A DNA stretch of 64,000 bases, from the NCBI GenBank assembly GCA_942493325.1, contig OW818689.1, positions 6,138,001-6,202,000 on the forward strand. The letters are read 5' to 3'. Below are positions 45,255 to 53,268 of the stretch, in pieces. Made by a program: the position numbers and the translations under genes. The number at the start of each line of letters is the position of its first letter. Positions within the stretch are counted from its first letter, which is position 1. Source of the DNA: JAAFHB01 sp942493325 (GTDB lineage Bacteria; Bacteroidota; Bacteroidia; Bacteroidales; Prolixibacteraceae). The notes beneath the pieces were generated by a model, which did no database searches, was not told the origin of the DNA, and was given only the letters and a program-made list of their open reading frames with translations.

Positions 45255-46499
45255 CTATTTACCAGTCCATATATCTTTTATAGTCTGTTCAATATCCATT
45301 CCGTAAGGGCACTCAGGGCTGGGTGCAATGGCCCGGCAGGTGATAACCGGTTCTCCTGCTCCACGGGTAACAACACGTGCTCCAGGCATTTCAAGAAAAG
45401 CATTTTTATCATTCTCTCTCAGCCATTTGTAGGCATATCGAAGCCATTTGTCTTTATATTCCTTTTTTTGCAAATAGAACCATGATATTTCATCATAACC
45501 CCAAACATAATGGTCCTTAATGTTTGCGACTCCCGGATGATTGCTGATGCCAAAATTATCCAACTCCACAAGATAGGGTAAGGATTCACAGCTCCATCCG
45601 CTTGGGGTTTTACATCCTTTGCTACGCCCGTACATTGAATCAAGGTGACCTTTTTCCAGGATTCCTTCAATCGGTTTTTCAGGCAACTCCTTAATCCGTA
45701 AAGGGAATGAGTTAAAATCCAGCAGACTTACACCATCTTTGACCATCCCTCCGTTAGGAGTATGCGCATCGAATAATACGATATGCCTTCTTGCTTTTTT
45801 GTTAGCATAATTGCGTACTTTTTTCATGAAACTGCTCCAGGCTTCCAATTGCGGATCATTCATCCCAATTAACGCGACCTGTCCAAGATGGACAGCTTCT
45901 ATACCTATGTTTATGTATGATCCGATAAGATATAAAAACCATAATTGAGTTTCATTCCGGGTAATATCGGGAACACTTCCTCCTTTACCCCAATGGTTTA
46001 TAAACTTACCCTGGCGATCGAGCATCTCTGCATATGAAAAATTTCTGTCCTCTACCGGCAAACCGATAGCCTTAAATGTCCACTCCGGGATTTTTATGGA
46101 ATTTACACCCTTATAAACTGATTCAAATGCTGCAGCCTGAAAAATCACATCAGGATCCTGCTTATGCACTTTTTCAATGATTTTCTTTGCATTCTTCCAG
46201 AATTCAGGATTGTTCAGTACTTCCTCCGAACCCCAGCGATATATAGATCGGCCGATGAATTTTGCACCTGTATTTTTAATAAAACGTATGTCTTTATCTT
46301 TGCATGGGTATTTGCCATCTATACAGAAGGGATCGACGGTAAGGAATTCAGACATTGTAACACTACGGTTGAGATAGTTTTCAAGTACCTGATGAGTAAT
46401 TCTACCATCAAAGTAATAAGGATCCCCGGGATTGTTTGTTTTGTTGGAATAACCTGTTAAAATAAAGAGTCCACTAAGTAAGTACAAAATTTTTCTCAT
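45255..46499 (-). CDS. Exported protein of unknown function, probable alpha/beta barrel
   Basis: A 414-residue exported protein. The signal sequence LYLLSGLFILTGYSN looks like a lipoprotein signal in which the lipobox Cys has become Tyr (LTGC to LTGY, a one-base change), so it may no longer be lipidated. The mature part has alternating strand/helix blocks of a TIM barrel type: KFIGRSIYRWGSEE, DPDVIFQAAAFESVY, ETQLWFLYLIGSYINIGIEAV, HLGQVALIGM, RRHIVLFDAHTPNGG, and HYVWGYDEISWFYLQKKEY. It ends SPECPYGMDIEQTIKDIW, a natural C-terminus. I do not recognise a named family and I do not assign an activity; a carbohydrate-active role is only suggested by the fold pattern. Isolated between the decayed zone and the glycerol genes. 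Confidence 0.65.
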   Translation of the reverse strand: MRKILYLLSGLFILTGYSNKTNNPGDPYYFDGRITHQVLENYLNRSVTMSEFLTVDPFCIDGKYPCKDKDIRFIKNTGAKFIGRSIYRWGSEEVLNNPEFWKNAKKIIEKVHKQDPDVIFQAAAFESVYKGVNSIKIPEWTFKAIGLPVEDRNFSYAEMLDRQGKFINHWGKGGSVPDITRNETQLWFLYLIGSYINIGIEAVHLGQVALIGMNDPQLEAWSSFMKKVRNYANKKARRHIVLFDAHTPNGGMVKDGVSLLDFNSFPLRIKELPEKPIEGILEKGHLDSMYGRSKGCKTPSGWSCESLPYLVELDNFGISNHPGVANIKDHYVWGYDEISWFYLQKKEYKDKWLRYAYKWLRENDKNAFLEMPGARVVTRGAGEPVITCRAIAPSPECPYGMDIEQTIKDIWTGK

Positions 46500-46569
46500 A
46501 ATTTCTGATTAAATCCTGAGGCATCAATTTTAGTAATATAAAATGGATTTTTAAACTATCCCATTTCAT

Positions 46570-47424
46570 CTAACTTGACTCTGTTTTTTGTGCGTCCAGG
46601 AGCATCTGTCCGAACTCCGACAGATCGCGCGCAATGATATCCGGTTTAATATCCGATTGAAGGGCATCTTCCAGTTGGGTTTCACCGCTCAATACCAGTA
46701 CGCCAAGAGTTTTAGCCTCGAATGCCATCCTGATATCGGTATAAATCCGGTCGCCTGCCATTGCAATCTGGGCAGGTTCGAGCTGATGACGCTTAAGAAT
46801 CCCTTCCAGCATTCGCGGATCGGGTTTTCCTGCAATCATATCGGGCCGGCGGCCGGTAGCCTGTTCGAGACAGGAACATATTGAACCACAATCCACCAGA
46901 ATTACCGGTTCATCCGTTGGACAAACCTTATCCGGATTTGTGGCCAGGTACAGGATCTTTTTTGAGATCCACCACGCGGCCCGGCAAAGACGGGAATAAA
47001 CCAATGTCATATCAAATCCGACAATAACTGCATCGGGCTGATCGTTTGCATCATCAGTTGTGGAAATAAACCCGGCATCCTCAAATTCATTGATCATTCC
47101 CGGAGTGCCCAGGATAAAGATGCGCTTTACACCGGGATGATTATTTTTCAGATAATCAATGGTAGCCAGGGATGAACTGTAAATCTCATCATGTGTCGCC
47201 TTTATACCCATCTTGTCAAGATGCTTCAGGTAGTCACTGATGCTCTTTGAGGGGTTATTTGTAAGAAATGAGTAACCAATCCCCATCAATTTAAGATTTT
47301 CAAGGAATGAAATGGTGAATGGAAACAGGGTATTGCCATTATAAATGGTGCCATCCATATCAAGAGCAATATGCCTGATTGCGCGTAAGCGATCTTTCAA
47401 TTCTGCTGTAATGTTGAATTCCAT
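46570..47424 (-). CDS. HAD-IIA family phosphatase
   Basis: HAD superfamily hydrolase, 284 residues from the Met at 47424 (MEFNITAELKDRLRAIRHIA). The longer frame to 47544 would overlap glpD and adds a non-conserved leader. HAD motifs: DMDGTIYNGNTLFPF (motif 1), LTNNPSKS (motif 2, Thr), IAGKPDPRMLEGIL (motif 3, Lys) and AGDRIYTDIRMAFEAK (motif 4). The cap type fits subclass IIA, which includes NagD-like, phosphoglycolate and glycerol-phosphate phosphatases. It follows glpD by 62 bases in the same direction, so the substrate may be a glycerol- or glycolate-phosphate; this is inferred from context only. Cytoplasmic. Confidence 0.85.
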   Translation of the reverse strand: MEFNITAELKDRLRAIRHIALDMDGTIYNGNTLFPFTISFLENLKLMGIGYSFLTNNPSKSISDYLKHLDKMGIKATHDEIYSSSLATIDYLKNNHPGVKRIFILGTPGMINEFEDAGFISTTDDANDQPDAVIVGFDMTLVYSRLCRAAWWISKKILYLATNPDKVCPTDEPVILVDCGSICSCLEQATGRRPDMIAGKPDPRMLEGILKRHQLEPAQIAMAGDRIYTDIRMAFEAKTLGVLVLSGETQLEDALQSDIKPDIIARDLSEFGQMLLDAQKTESS

Positions 47425-47486
47425 TTGACAAAAGAAACCTTTTATTTTAATTCTCCAAACAGCATTTAAGGCAACCGGTTTTAATT

Positions 47487-49052
47487 TTACAATATATACC
47501 CTTTGGCCAGTTCTGTAAAATCCTTTATTTGCGAATTTTCCCAATCCTTGTCCCTTTTCATAAGTTTCGCCATTATTGAAGCGACCTTTGGGGCGATTTC
47601 GATTGCGGCACGGGCATCGAGGAAGAGTAATCTCACACGCCGGGCAAGCACATCTTCAATCGACTGGGCCATTTCTTCGATTACAGCCCACATCACGTGA
47701 GCTACTGTAAAAGTGAAATTCTTGTGGAGTAATTCAGAATAATCGCTGTTTTCGTTTTTGAGCAAATTGATTTTTGAGATATCACTGCCATACACATAAT
47801 CCCATTTACTCATGTCAACATTTTCTGCATAACCGTGCACCCTGAGATCTTTGGTTACACAGGGTTTTAACGGGAGTCCGGCAATTTGTAGTGACTGGTT
47901 GATAGCGTCTTCAGCCATTTCGCGGTAGGTGGTCCACTTTCCGCCCGTAATTGTGAGAAGTCCCGATTTCGACTTGTAGATCTTGTGATTACGTGAAATT
48001 TCTTTCGTTTTTTTCGTGTCTTTGCGCGTAGGGGCTGCCAACGGACGTAAGCCGGCAAATACTGAAAGCACATCTGTCCGGGTGGGTTGTTGCTCAAGAT
48101 ACTGACCAGCCTGGTCAAGGATAAAGTTTATTTCTTCTTCAAGGGCATGTGGTTCCAGTACTGATTTAGATAACGGGGTATCTGTTGTGCCCAAAACGAC
48201 CTTGTTATGCCAGGGTACGCCAAAAAGGACACGGCCGTCTTTTGTCTTGGGAATCATCAGTCCGGAACTTCCACCCAAAAATTTGCTGTCAACAACCAGG
48301 TGCACACCCTGACTCGGCCGGACTCTCTTTTTTGCCTGGGGTGCATCCATTCCCATGATGTCATCCACGAATACTCCGGTTGCATTGACGATTACCTTGG
48401 TGTTGAAGGTGTACCGCTCGCCGGAAAGCTGATCCAGGGCAATTACACCGCATAGTTTGCCATCATCATCCTTAAGCAGTTGTTCCACTTTTATATAATT
48501 AAGGCATATTGCACCATGATCAACTCCGGTCTGGGCAAGAGTTATGGCCATGCGTGCGTCATCAAACTGACCATCATGGTAAACCACTCCGCCTTTTAAA
48601 CCCGATTGTTTTAATCCCGGAATCTCCTTTTTAACTGTTCTTTTCAGAAGCGGCAAAGAGAGGCCGAGTCCCAGGCGTCCGGCCAGGATATCATAGATGG
48701 TTAGACCTATTGTATAAAAAGTCTGTTCCCACCACCGGTAGTTCCCGATGATAAACCGCATATTTTTCACCAGGTGGGGAGCATTCTGACGCATCCGGCC
48801 ACGTTCCTGCAAAGCCCCGATCACCATTTGAATATCGCCCTGGGCCAGGTAACGCACTCCGCCGTGAACCAGTTTTGTACTGCGGCTCGAGGTAGCTTGT
48901 GCAAAATCATTTTGTTCAAGCAGTACAACCTTAAATCCGCGGGAGGCAGCATCAACCGCTGCGCCTAATCCGGTGGCCCCACCACCTATGATTAAAATAT
49001 TGCAGTCGTAATTTTGTTCGCGAATTTCTTTGAGTAAAGCGTCCCGTTTCAT
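47487..49052 (-). CDS. glpD: Aerobic-type glycerol-3-phosphate dehydrogenase GlpD
   Basis: A 521-residue FAD enzyme that oxidises glycerol-3-phosphate to dihydroxyacetone phosphate and passes electrons to quinone at the inner membrane. The FAD-binding GGGATGLGAAVDAASRGF motif (about residue 22) and the family signature SSRSTKLVHGGVRYLAQGD (about residue 55) are clear, as are GLRPLAAPTRKDTKKTKEIS and TITGGKWTTYREMAEDAI. The C-terminal 100 residues are the usual helical DAO_C domain. It is divergent from a DeoR-type regulator and precedes the HAD phosphatase. The start at 49052 (MKRDALLKEIREQNYDCNIL) fits relatives. Confidence 0.95.
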   Translation of the reverse strand: MKRDALLKEIREQNYDCNILIIGGGATGLGAAVDAASRGFKVVLLEQNDFAQATSSRSTKLVHGGVRYLAQGDIQMVIGALQERGRMRQNAPHLVKNMRFIIGNYRWWEQTFYTIGLTIYDILAGRLGLGLSLPLLKRTVKKEIPGLKQSGLKGGVVYHDGQFDDARMAITLAQTGVDHGAICLNYIKVEQLLKDDDGKLCGVIALDQLSGERYTFNTKVIVNATGVFVDDIMGMDAPQAKKRVRPSQGVHLVVDSKFLGGSSGLMIPKTKDGRVLFGVPWHNKVVLGTTDTPLSKSVLEPHALEEEINFILDQAGQYLEQQPTRTDVLSVFAGLRPLAAPTRKDTKKTKEISRNHKIYKSKSGLLTITGGKWTTYREMAEDAINQSLQIAGLPLKPCVTKDLRVHGYAENVDMSKWDYVYGSDISKINLLKNENSDYSELLHKNFTFTVAHVMWAVIEEMAQSIEDVLARRVRLLFLDARAAIEIAPKVASIMAKLMKRDKDWENSQIKDFTELAKGYIL

Positions 49053-49081
49053 AGCTGTTTTTTCAAACTTGTTTTATGTTG

Positions 49082-49209
49082 CAAATGTAAATAAAATGAT
49101 ATATAAAAGAAACAAAACGAAATAATATATTTCAAAAACTTTCTTTTACTATTTTCTTTTGCTACTAATTATCTTTCGTTGGTTCGTATCGATAAAAAAT
49201 TTATCTTTG
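49082..49209. promoter_or_regulatory. Divergent glpD / DeoR promoter region
   Basis: On the minus strand TACATTTG (49082-49089) with TTTG (49113-49116) fits a promoter for glpD. On the plus strand TATCTTTG (49202-49209) fits the -7 element for the DeoR gene, 27 bases before its start. GAAATA-ATA-TATTTC (49119-49133) is a 6-bp-armed inverted repeat overlapping the glpD -33 zone and is a candidate operator. Positions are consistent with autoregulation, but the operator is a guess. Confidence 0.5.
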
Positions 49210-49236
49210 ACAAACATGTTCAAAAATGAAAAGTAA

Positions 49237-50001
49237 ATGATCAGTATAGCCGAGCGATACAAATTTATTCTGGAAGCCCTGAAGAAAGACGGTTTTATTA
49301 AAGTTGCAGATATGGCCAGGACACTGGAAGTGACTCCTGTAACCATTCGAAAAGACCTGAAGTATCTCGAGGAGAAAAAGTTGCTTTACCGCACTCACGG
49401 CAGCGCCAGCCCGATTAATCCGATAGCACCCGAGCTAAATGTAGTTGAAAAGGAAAAAATGAAAAAGGGTGAAAAAGAAAGAATAGCCTTGGCTGCCTGC
49501 GACCTGATCGAGGAAAATGATTCCATTATTATTGCTTCGGGTTCAACGGTTTATACTTTTGCTGAAAATATAAAACCCATCCAGCACCTCACTGTGGTGA
49601 CCGCATCACTAAAGGTTTCCATCCTGCTGAACCAGCTTAATAATGTTGATGTTCTGCAACTTGGCGGAACAGTACGAAAGAATTCTTTTTCGGTAGTTGG
49701 TGAATATACAACCCGTTTTTTTGAAGACATTACCTGCTCAAAGCTTTTCATGGGTGTCGATGGTATTGACCTGGAGTCGGGTATCACCAATTCAAATATT
49801 GAGGAGGCACAACTGAATAAGCGGATGATGCATGCCTCGTTAAAAACAGTTATTCTTGCTGACTCCTCCAAATTTGGCAGGAAAGGTTTCGGAAAGATAT
49901 GTAACCTCGATCAGGTTGATGTGATCATTACAGATTCCGGGATATCCGAATCAATGGTTAAAATGGTGGAAGATACTGGTATTGAATTGATTATTGTCTG
50001 A
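49237..50001 (+). CDS. DeoR family transcriptional regulator (GlpR-like)
   Basis: A 254-residue regulator. Residues 1-58 are the DeoR helix-turn-helix (ERYKFILEALKKDGFIKVAD, then LEVTPVTIRKDLKYLEEKKL and YRTHGSA). Residues about 75-240 are the DeoRC sugar-phosphate-binding domain (ENDSIIIASGSTVYTFAENI; VLQLGGTVRKNSFSVVG; LFMGVDGIDLESGITNSNIEEA; VILADSSKFGRKGF). Divergence from glpD and an operator-like inverted repeat in the shared region suggest control of glycerol-phosphate use, with glycerol-3-phosphate as the likely effector; GlpR identity is inferred from context, since DeoR proteins are alike across substrates. The promoter at 49202-49209 is a good match to the Bacteroidota consensus. 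Confidence 0.9.
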   Translation: MISIAERYKFILEALKKDGFIKVADMARTLEVTPVTIRKDLKYLEEKKLLYRTHGSASPINPIAPELNVVEKEKMKKGEKERIALAACDLIEENDSIIIASGSTVYTFAENIKPIQHLTVVTASLKVSILLNQLNNVDVLQLGGTVRKNSFSVVGEYTTRFFEDITCSKLFMGVDGIDLESGITNSNIEEAQLNKRMMHASLKTVILADSSKFGRKGFGKICNLDQVDVIITDSGISESMVKMVEDTGIELIIV

Positions 50002-50301
50002 ATTTTTCCAAATGGTTTATAACAGAAATCCTGAAGTTTTTAGGGATATATTCCTTCGGAAACTTGTCCGGCTGGCGTTTGATATTGTTCTGTCTGATTG
50101 TAAAAGTAGTATTTCATATTCAAGCTGGATATGGGACAACACGTCTGATAAGGCATCAAAAAGGAAAGAAAAGGAAAGTATTGGGAAGAAAAGGAATCAT
50201 TTATTGTTTATGAAAATGGATTTCCGGCAATATCAGGCACATTCCGATGGTTTTGTTTCGGTAAGTGCAGGAATAAATAAGTCCGGTAATTTAATAAATG
50301 G
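50002..50301. other. Gene-free stretch between convergent genes
   Basis: 300 bases without a supported gene. A 103-codon frame (49994-50305) overlaps the DeoR stop, lacks any motif and has biased composition (KASKRKEKESIGKKR), so I leave it out. No convincing terminator seen. Confidence 0.5.
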
Positions 50302-50718
50302 TTAATTGCCAATCCCGGCAGCTGCAATATGTTTAGCGGTATCGCAGTAATGCCGGAAACGAATTACTTTACCATCCTCGTCGAATGTCCATAAATGAAC
50401 TTCTTCTTCCATTAACTGATTTCCTGATGGTGGGATTTCTGCATTAATCACACATTCGGCGGCTACCTTGTTCCCGTCACCCATAACAGCAATAACGCGA
50501 AAATCGGTGAAGTTAAAAGTCCCGATGATTTTAAAAAATTCAAGTGCTCCTTCTTTCCCTTGCCGTTCCATGAGCCAGGGAACACCCGCTTTCTGTGCAT
50601 AATTATCAACCCACGGTTCCCATTGTACATTTTCTGAAAGGTGTTCCAGAATGGCCGGAACATCTCCTTTTCCGAATGCTTCATAAATATCGCGTACGGT
50701 CTCCAAATTGTTTTTCAT
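50302..50718 (-). CDS. SnoaL-like / NTF2-fold protein
   Basis: A 138-residue cytoplasmic protein from the Met at 50718 (MKNNLETVRDIYEAFGKGDV); the longer frame to 50775 adds a non-conserved leader. The NTF2-like (SnoaL/ketosteroid isomerase-related) pattern is clear: IYEAFGKGDVPAILEHLSEN in helices 1-2, WEPW, EGALEFFKIIGTFNFTDFRV, GDGNKVAAECVINAEI, VHLWTFDEDGKVIRFRHYCD. Members bind small hydrophobic or polyketide-like molecules or serve as unknown enzymes; no active-site assignment is safe. Converges with the DeoR gene; not in an operon with it. Function unknown. Confidence 0.8.
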   Translation of the reverse strand: MKNNLETVRDIYEAFGKGDVPAILEHLSENVQWEPWVDNYAQKAGVPWLMERQGKEGALEFFKIIGTFNFTDFRVIAVMGDGNKVAAECVINAEIPPSGNQLMEEEVHLWTFDEDGKVIRFRHYCDTAKHIAAAGIGN

Positions 50719-50935
50719 GGGTATAATTCGTTTTAATTGGTTTAAGCAAACTTGCTTAGCCGGCCATCCTGTCACTGACCTATAAATGTCATAACCAATA
50801 CCATACTCAAATGTTCACGAAGGAATTAAAAACTTTTCCGCAGACCAGGTAATCAATCAAAACAGGTATATTGATGGATCAAATCCTAAAAAACCGTTTT
50901 TTCCTCTTATTTCAGCATACTTTCCGATGATTCAT

Positions 50936-50943
50936 TATCTTTG
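50936..50943 (+). promoter_or_regulatory. -7 element of the surE promoter
   Basis: TATCTTTG matches TAnnTTTG and lies 27 bases before the surE start, the same spacing as for the DeoR gene. No clear -33 TTTG is seen. Confidence 0.45.
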
Positions 50944-50970
50944 GCGAACTGTAAATCTGTATTGTAAGCT

Positions 50971-51732
50971 ATGGAGGAGAGACCTTTAATCCTGATCACA
51001 AACGATGACGGGATATATGCGAAAGGTTTGAACGAACTGATTGAAGTTATTCGCCTTTTCGGAGATATTGTTGTTGTTGCACCCGACGGCCCTCGTTCCG
51101 GAACGTCGCATTCCATCACCGTCGATCATCCTTTAAGGGTTACACGCCTGCAGGAGGAAGAGGGACTTCTGATCTATTCCTGTACGGGGACACCGGCAGA
51201 TTGTATTAAGCTGGCCTGTAATCAGTTATTGGATAAGTTGCCAGATTTTGTAATATCGGGTATCAATCATGGGGCAAATACATCCGTGTCAATTTTATAT
51301 TCCGGAACTATGGGTGCTACCCTCGAGGGATGTATTCATGGAATACCATCGATCGGTTTTTCACTGGATGATTATGGTCCCGATGCCGATTTTTCGAAAT
51401 CTAAAATAGTTGTGGCCAGAGTTTTTCAAAAAGTTGCTGAATTCGGACTCCCTTTAGGGGTCTGTTTTAATGTGAATATCCCGAAAGGGGAAGTGAAAGG
51501 GATAAATTTTTGCCGTCAGACCCGGGGGAAATGGATGGAAGAATTCGAAAGAAGGACGGATCCTCACGGACGGGAATATTACTGGTTAAAAGGTGTTTTT
51601 AATAATGCAGAAGCTGAAGCCCGCGATACGGATGATTTTGCCCTGCTCAATGGTTTTGTTTCCGTGGTTCCTGTGAATACAGACCTTACTGCTTACTCTG
51701 CTTTCCAGGTTATGCAAAAATGGAAATTCTAG
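50971..51732 (+). CDS. surE: 5'/3'-nucleotidase SurE
   Basis: A 253-residue nucleoside monophosphate phosphatase, normal SurE length. Metal-binding and active-site motifs: LITNDDGIYAKGL at residues 7-19 (Asp-Asp), VVAPDGPRSGTSHSITVDHP about residue 34-53 (Ser, His), TGTPADCIKLA about residue 73 and VISGINHGANTSVSILYSGT about residue 92-111 (Asn). Helps balance nucleotide pools and stress survival in relatives. It starts a plus-strand run with a small membrane protein, lpxB and gldFG; the spacings of 73, 17 and 12 bases suggest an operon. Confidence 0.95.
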   Translation: MEERPLILITNDDGIYAKGLNELIEVIRLFGDIVVVAPDGPRSGTSHSITVDHPLRVTRLQEEEGLLIYSCTGTPADCIKLACNQLLDKLPDFVISGINHGANTSVSILYSGTMGATLEGCIHGIPSIGFSLDDYGPDADFSKSKIVVARVFQKVAEFGLPLGVCFNVNIPKGEVKGINFCRQTRGKWMEEFERRTDPHGREYYWLKGVFNNAEAEARDTDDFALLNGFVSVVPVNTDLTAYSAFQVMQKWKF

Positions 51733-51805
51733 GATGATTTCCTGCATGGGAGTTCCATCCGAACGTTAAAACAGTCAATATATTAACAAATAAGATATTT
51801 TTCGG

Positions 51806-52111
51806 ATGAACTACGATGACAGAACACTGTTTTTTAACAAGATTATTCACGGACTTATAGTCGGGTTCATCAGCCCTATCATTTTTTTTGCACTTTACTA
51901 TCTTGTTCGTTTCTCACAATACGAATTTGCAGATTACCTCAATTTACTGATTGAATCAAAAAAGCTCGTCAATGTCTTAAGTCTTACAGTATTGCCAAAC
52001 CTTGCGCCATTTATGCTTTTTATCAACAGTAACCGTTACAGTGCCGGACGCGGAGTTCTGGCCGCAACCATACTGATTGGGATCGTAATTTTCATCATGA
52101 AGTTAATCTGA
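51806..52111 (+). CDS. Small conserved membrane protein between surE and lpxB
   Basis: A 101-residue integral membrane protein with three likely membrane helices: LIVGFISPIIFFALYYLV (about residues 14-31), VNVLSLTVLPNLAPFMLFI (about 52-70) and GVLAATILIGIVIFIMKLI (about 82-101). It carries no catalytic motif. Comparable small membrane genes commonly sit next to surE and lpxB in Bacteroidota. Cotranscription with lpxB (17 bases downstream) suggests an envelope role, but this is inferred from position only. Confidence 0.8.
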   Translation: MNYDDRTLFFNKIIHGLIVGFISPIIFFALYYLVRFSQYEFADYLNLLIESKKLVNVLSLTVLPNLAPFMLFINSNRYSAGRGVLAATILIGIVIFIMKLI

Positions 52112-52128
52112 TAAAAAACAATTTTTCA

Positions 52129-53256
52129 ATGAAATACTTTATCATTGCCGGTGAGGCTTCAGGTGATTTGCATGCTTCGCATTTAATGCGTGAATTAAAA
52201 ATTGCTGACAACTCGGCCAGTTTCACTTTTTTTGGCGGAGATCTTATGACTGCTGAAGGGGGTACTTTATTGAAACATTACTGCGAAATGGCGTTTATGG
52301 GGCTATTTCCCGTTTTATTGAATTTAAATAAGATAAGACGTAACTTCAAACTTGCAGAGCAAAAACTCCTTGAATTTAAGCCCGATGTTCTGATTCTGGT
52401 CGATTACCCCGGTTTTAATCTTAGGATGGCCGAATTTGCCAAAACTAACGGGATAAAAGTCTTTTATTATATATCACCTAAAATCTGGGCATGGAAAACC
52501 AAACGGGTGCATAAAGTAAAAAAATTCGTTGATGAGATGTTTACCATATTTCCTTTCGAATCGGCCTTTTACGGCAAATACGATTATAAGGTCAGATTTG
52601 TTGGTAACCCAACGGTCGATGAGCTTGCACATCGGCCGAATCAACAGGAATCTTTTGCTGATTTTATTCTCAGGAACAACCTTCCTGACCGACCTATTAT
52701 TGCACTTCTTGCCGGAAGCCGTCGCCAGGAGATCAAACGGATTTTGCCCGTTCTGGCTGCAGTGTCACGACAATTCACCGATTACCAGTTTGTTATTGCC
52801 GGTGCGCCTTCGCAGTCACAACACTTGTATACCGAAGTTTTAGGCAAAACACTGATTCCTGTCGTATTCGGACAAACCTACGAGCTATTGCAACAATCTA
52901 CGGCCGCCCTTGTAGCTTCCGGTACTGCCACATTGGAGACGGCTTATATTAATATTCCCCAGGTAGTGTGTTACCGGATTGAAGCGGGCAGATTCGGAAC
53001 ATGGGTAAAGGACAGGCTGGTTAAGATTCCGTTTTTCTCGCTGGTTAACCTTATCGCCGGTCGCGAAATCGTCAAAGAGCTTTTTCAGCAATATTGCACC
53101 CCCGAAACAGTTGGTAATGAATTAAACAGGATACTTAACGATTCAGCATATCGTGAAGCCATGCTGAATGGTTATGCAGAAGTACTGGCCGGACTTGGTG
53201 GGCCGGGATGTGCAGAACGCGCTGCACGCGAAATGGTTGAATTATTGAAAAAATAA
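52129..53256 (+). CDS. lpxB: Lipid-A-disaccharide synthase LpxB
   Basis: A 375-residue GT-B glycosyltransferase (GT19) of the peripheral inner membrane. It joins UDP-2,3-diacylglucosamine and lipid X to form the lipid A disaccharide. N-terminal signature IIAGEASGDLHASHLMREL (residues 4-22), then GGDLMTAEGGTLLKHY, PDVLILVDYPGFNLRMAEFA (about residue 87) and KVFYYISPKIWAWKTKRVHK (about residue 109). The sugar-nucleotide domain has LLAGSRRQEIKRILPVL (about residue 192) and ASGTATLETAYINIPQVVCY (about residue 263). Length is normal. Lipid A synthesis fits the Gram-negative envelope of Bacteroidota. gldFG follows after 12 bases with a clear GGAGG. Confidence 0.95.
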   Translation: MKYFIIAGEASGDLHASHLMRELKIADNSASFTFFGGDLMTAEGGTLLKHYCEMAFMGLFPVLLNLNKIRRNFKLAEQKLLEFKPDVLILVDYPGFNLRMAEFAKTNGIKVFYYISPKIWAWKTKRVHKVKKFVDEMFTIFPFESAFYGKYDYKVRFVGNPTVDELAHRPNQQESFADFILRNNLPDRPIIALLAGSRRQEIKRILPVLAAVSRQFTDYQFVIAGAPSQSQHLYTEVLGKTLIPVVFGQTYELLQQSTAALVASGTATLETAYINIPQVVCYRIEAGRFGTWVKDRLVKIPFFSLVNLIAGREIVKELFQQYCTPETVGNELNRILNDSAYREAMLNGYAEVLAGLGGPGCAERAAREMVELLKK

Positions 53257-53268
53257 CTGGAGGTTGGA

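Noticed and set aside
45255..46499. Assigning the exported 414-aa protein to a named glycosidase family
   Set aside because: Only a general barrel-like pattern is visible; no catalytic motif could be tied to a known family.
49994..50305. 103-codon frame
   Set aside because: Overlaps the DeoR stop, is lysine-rich without fold pattern, and shows no motif.
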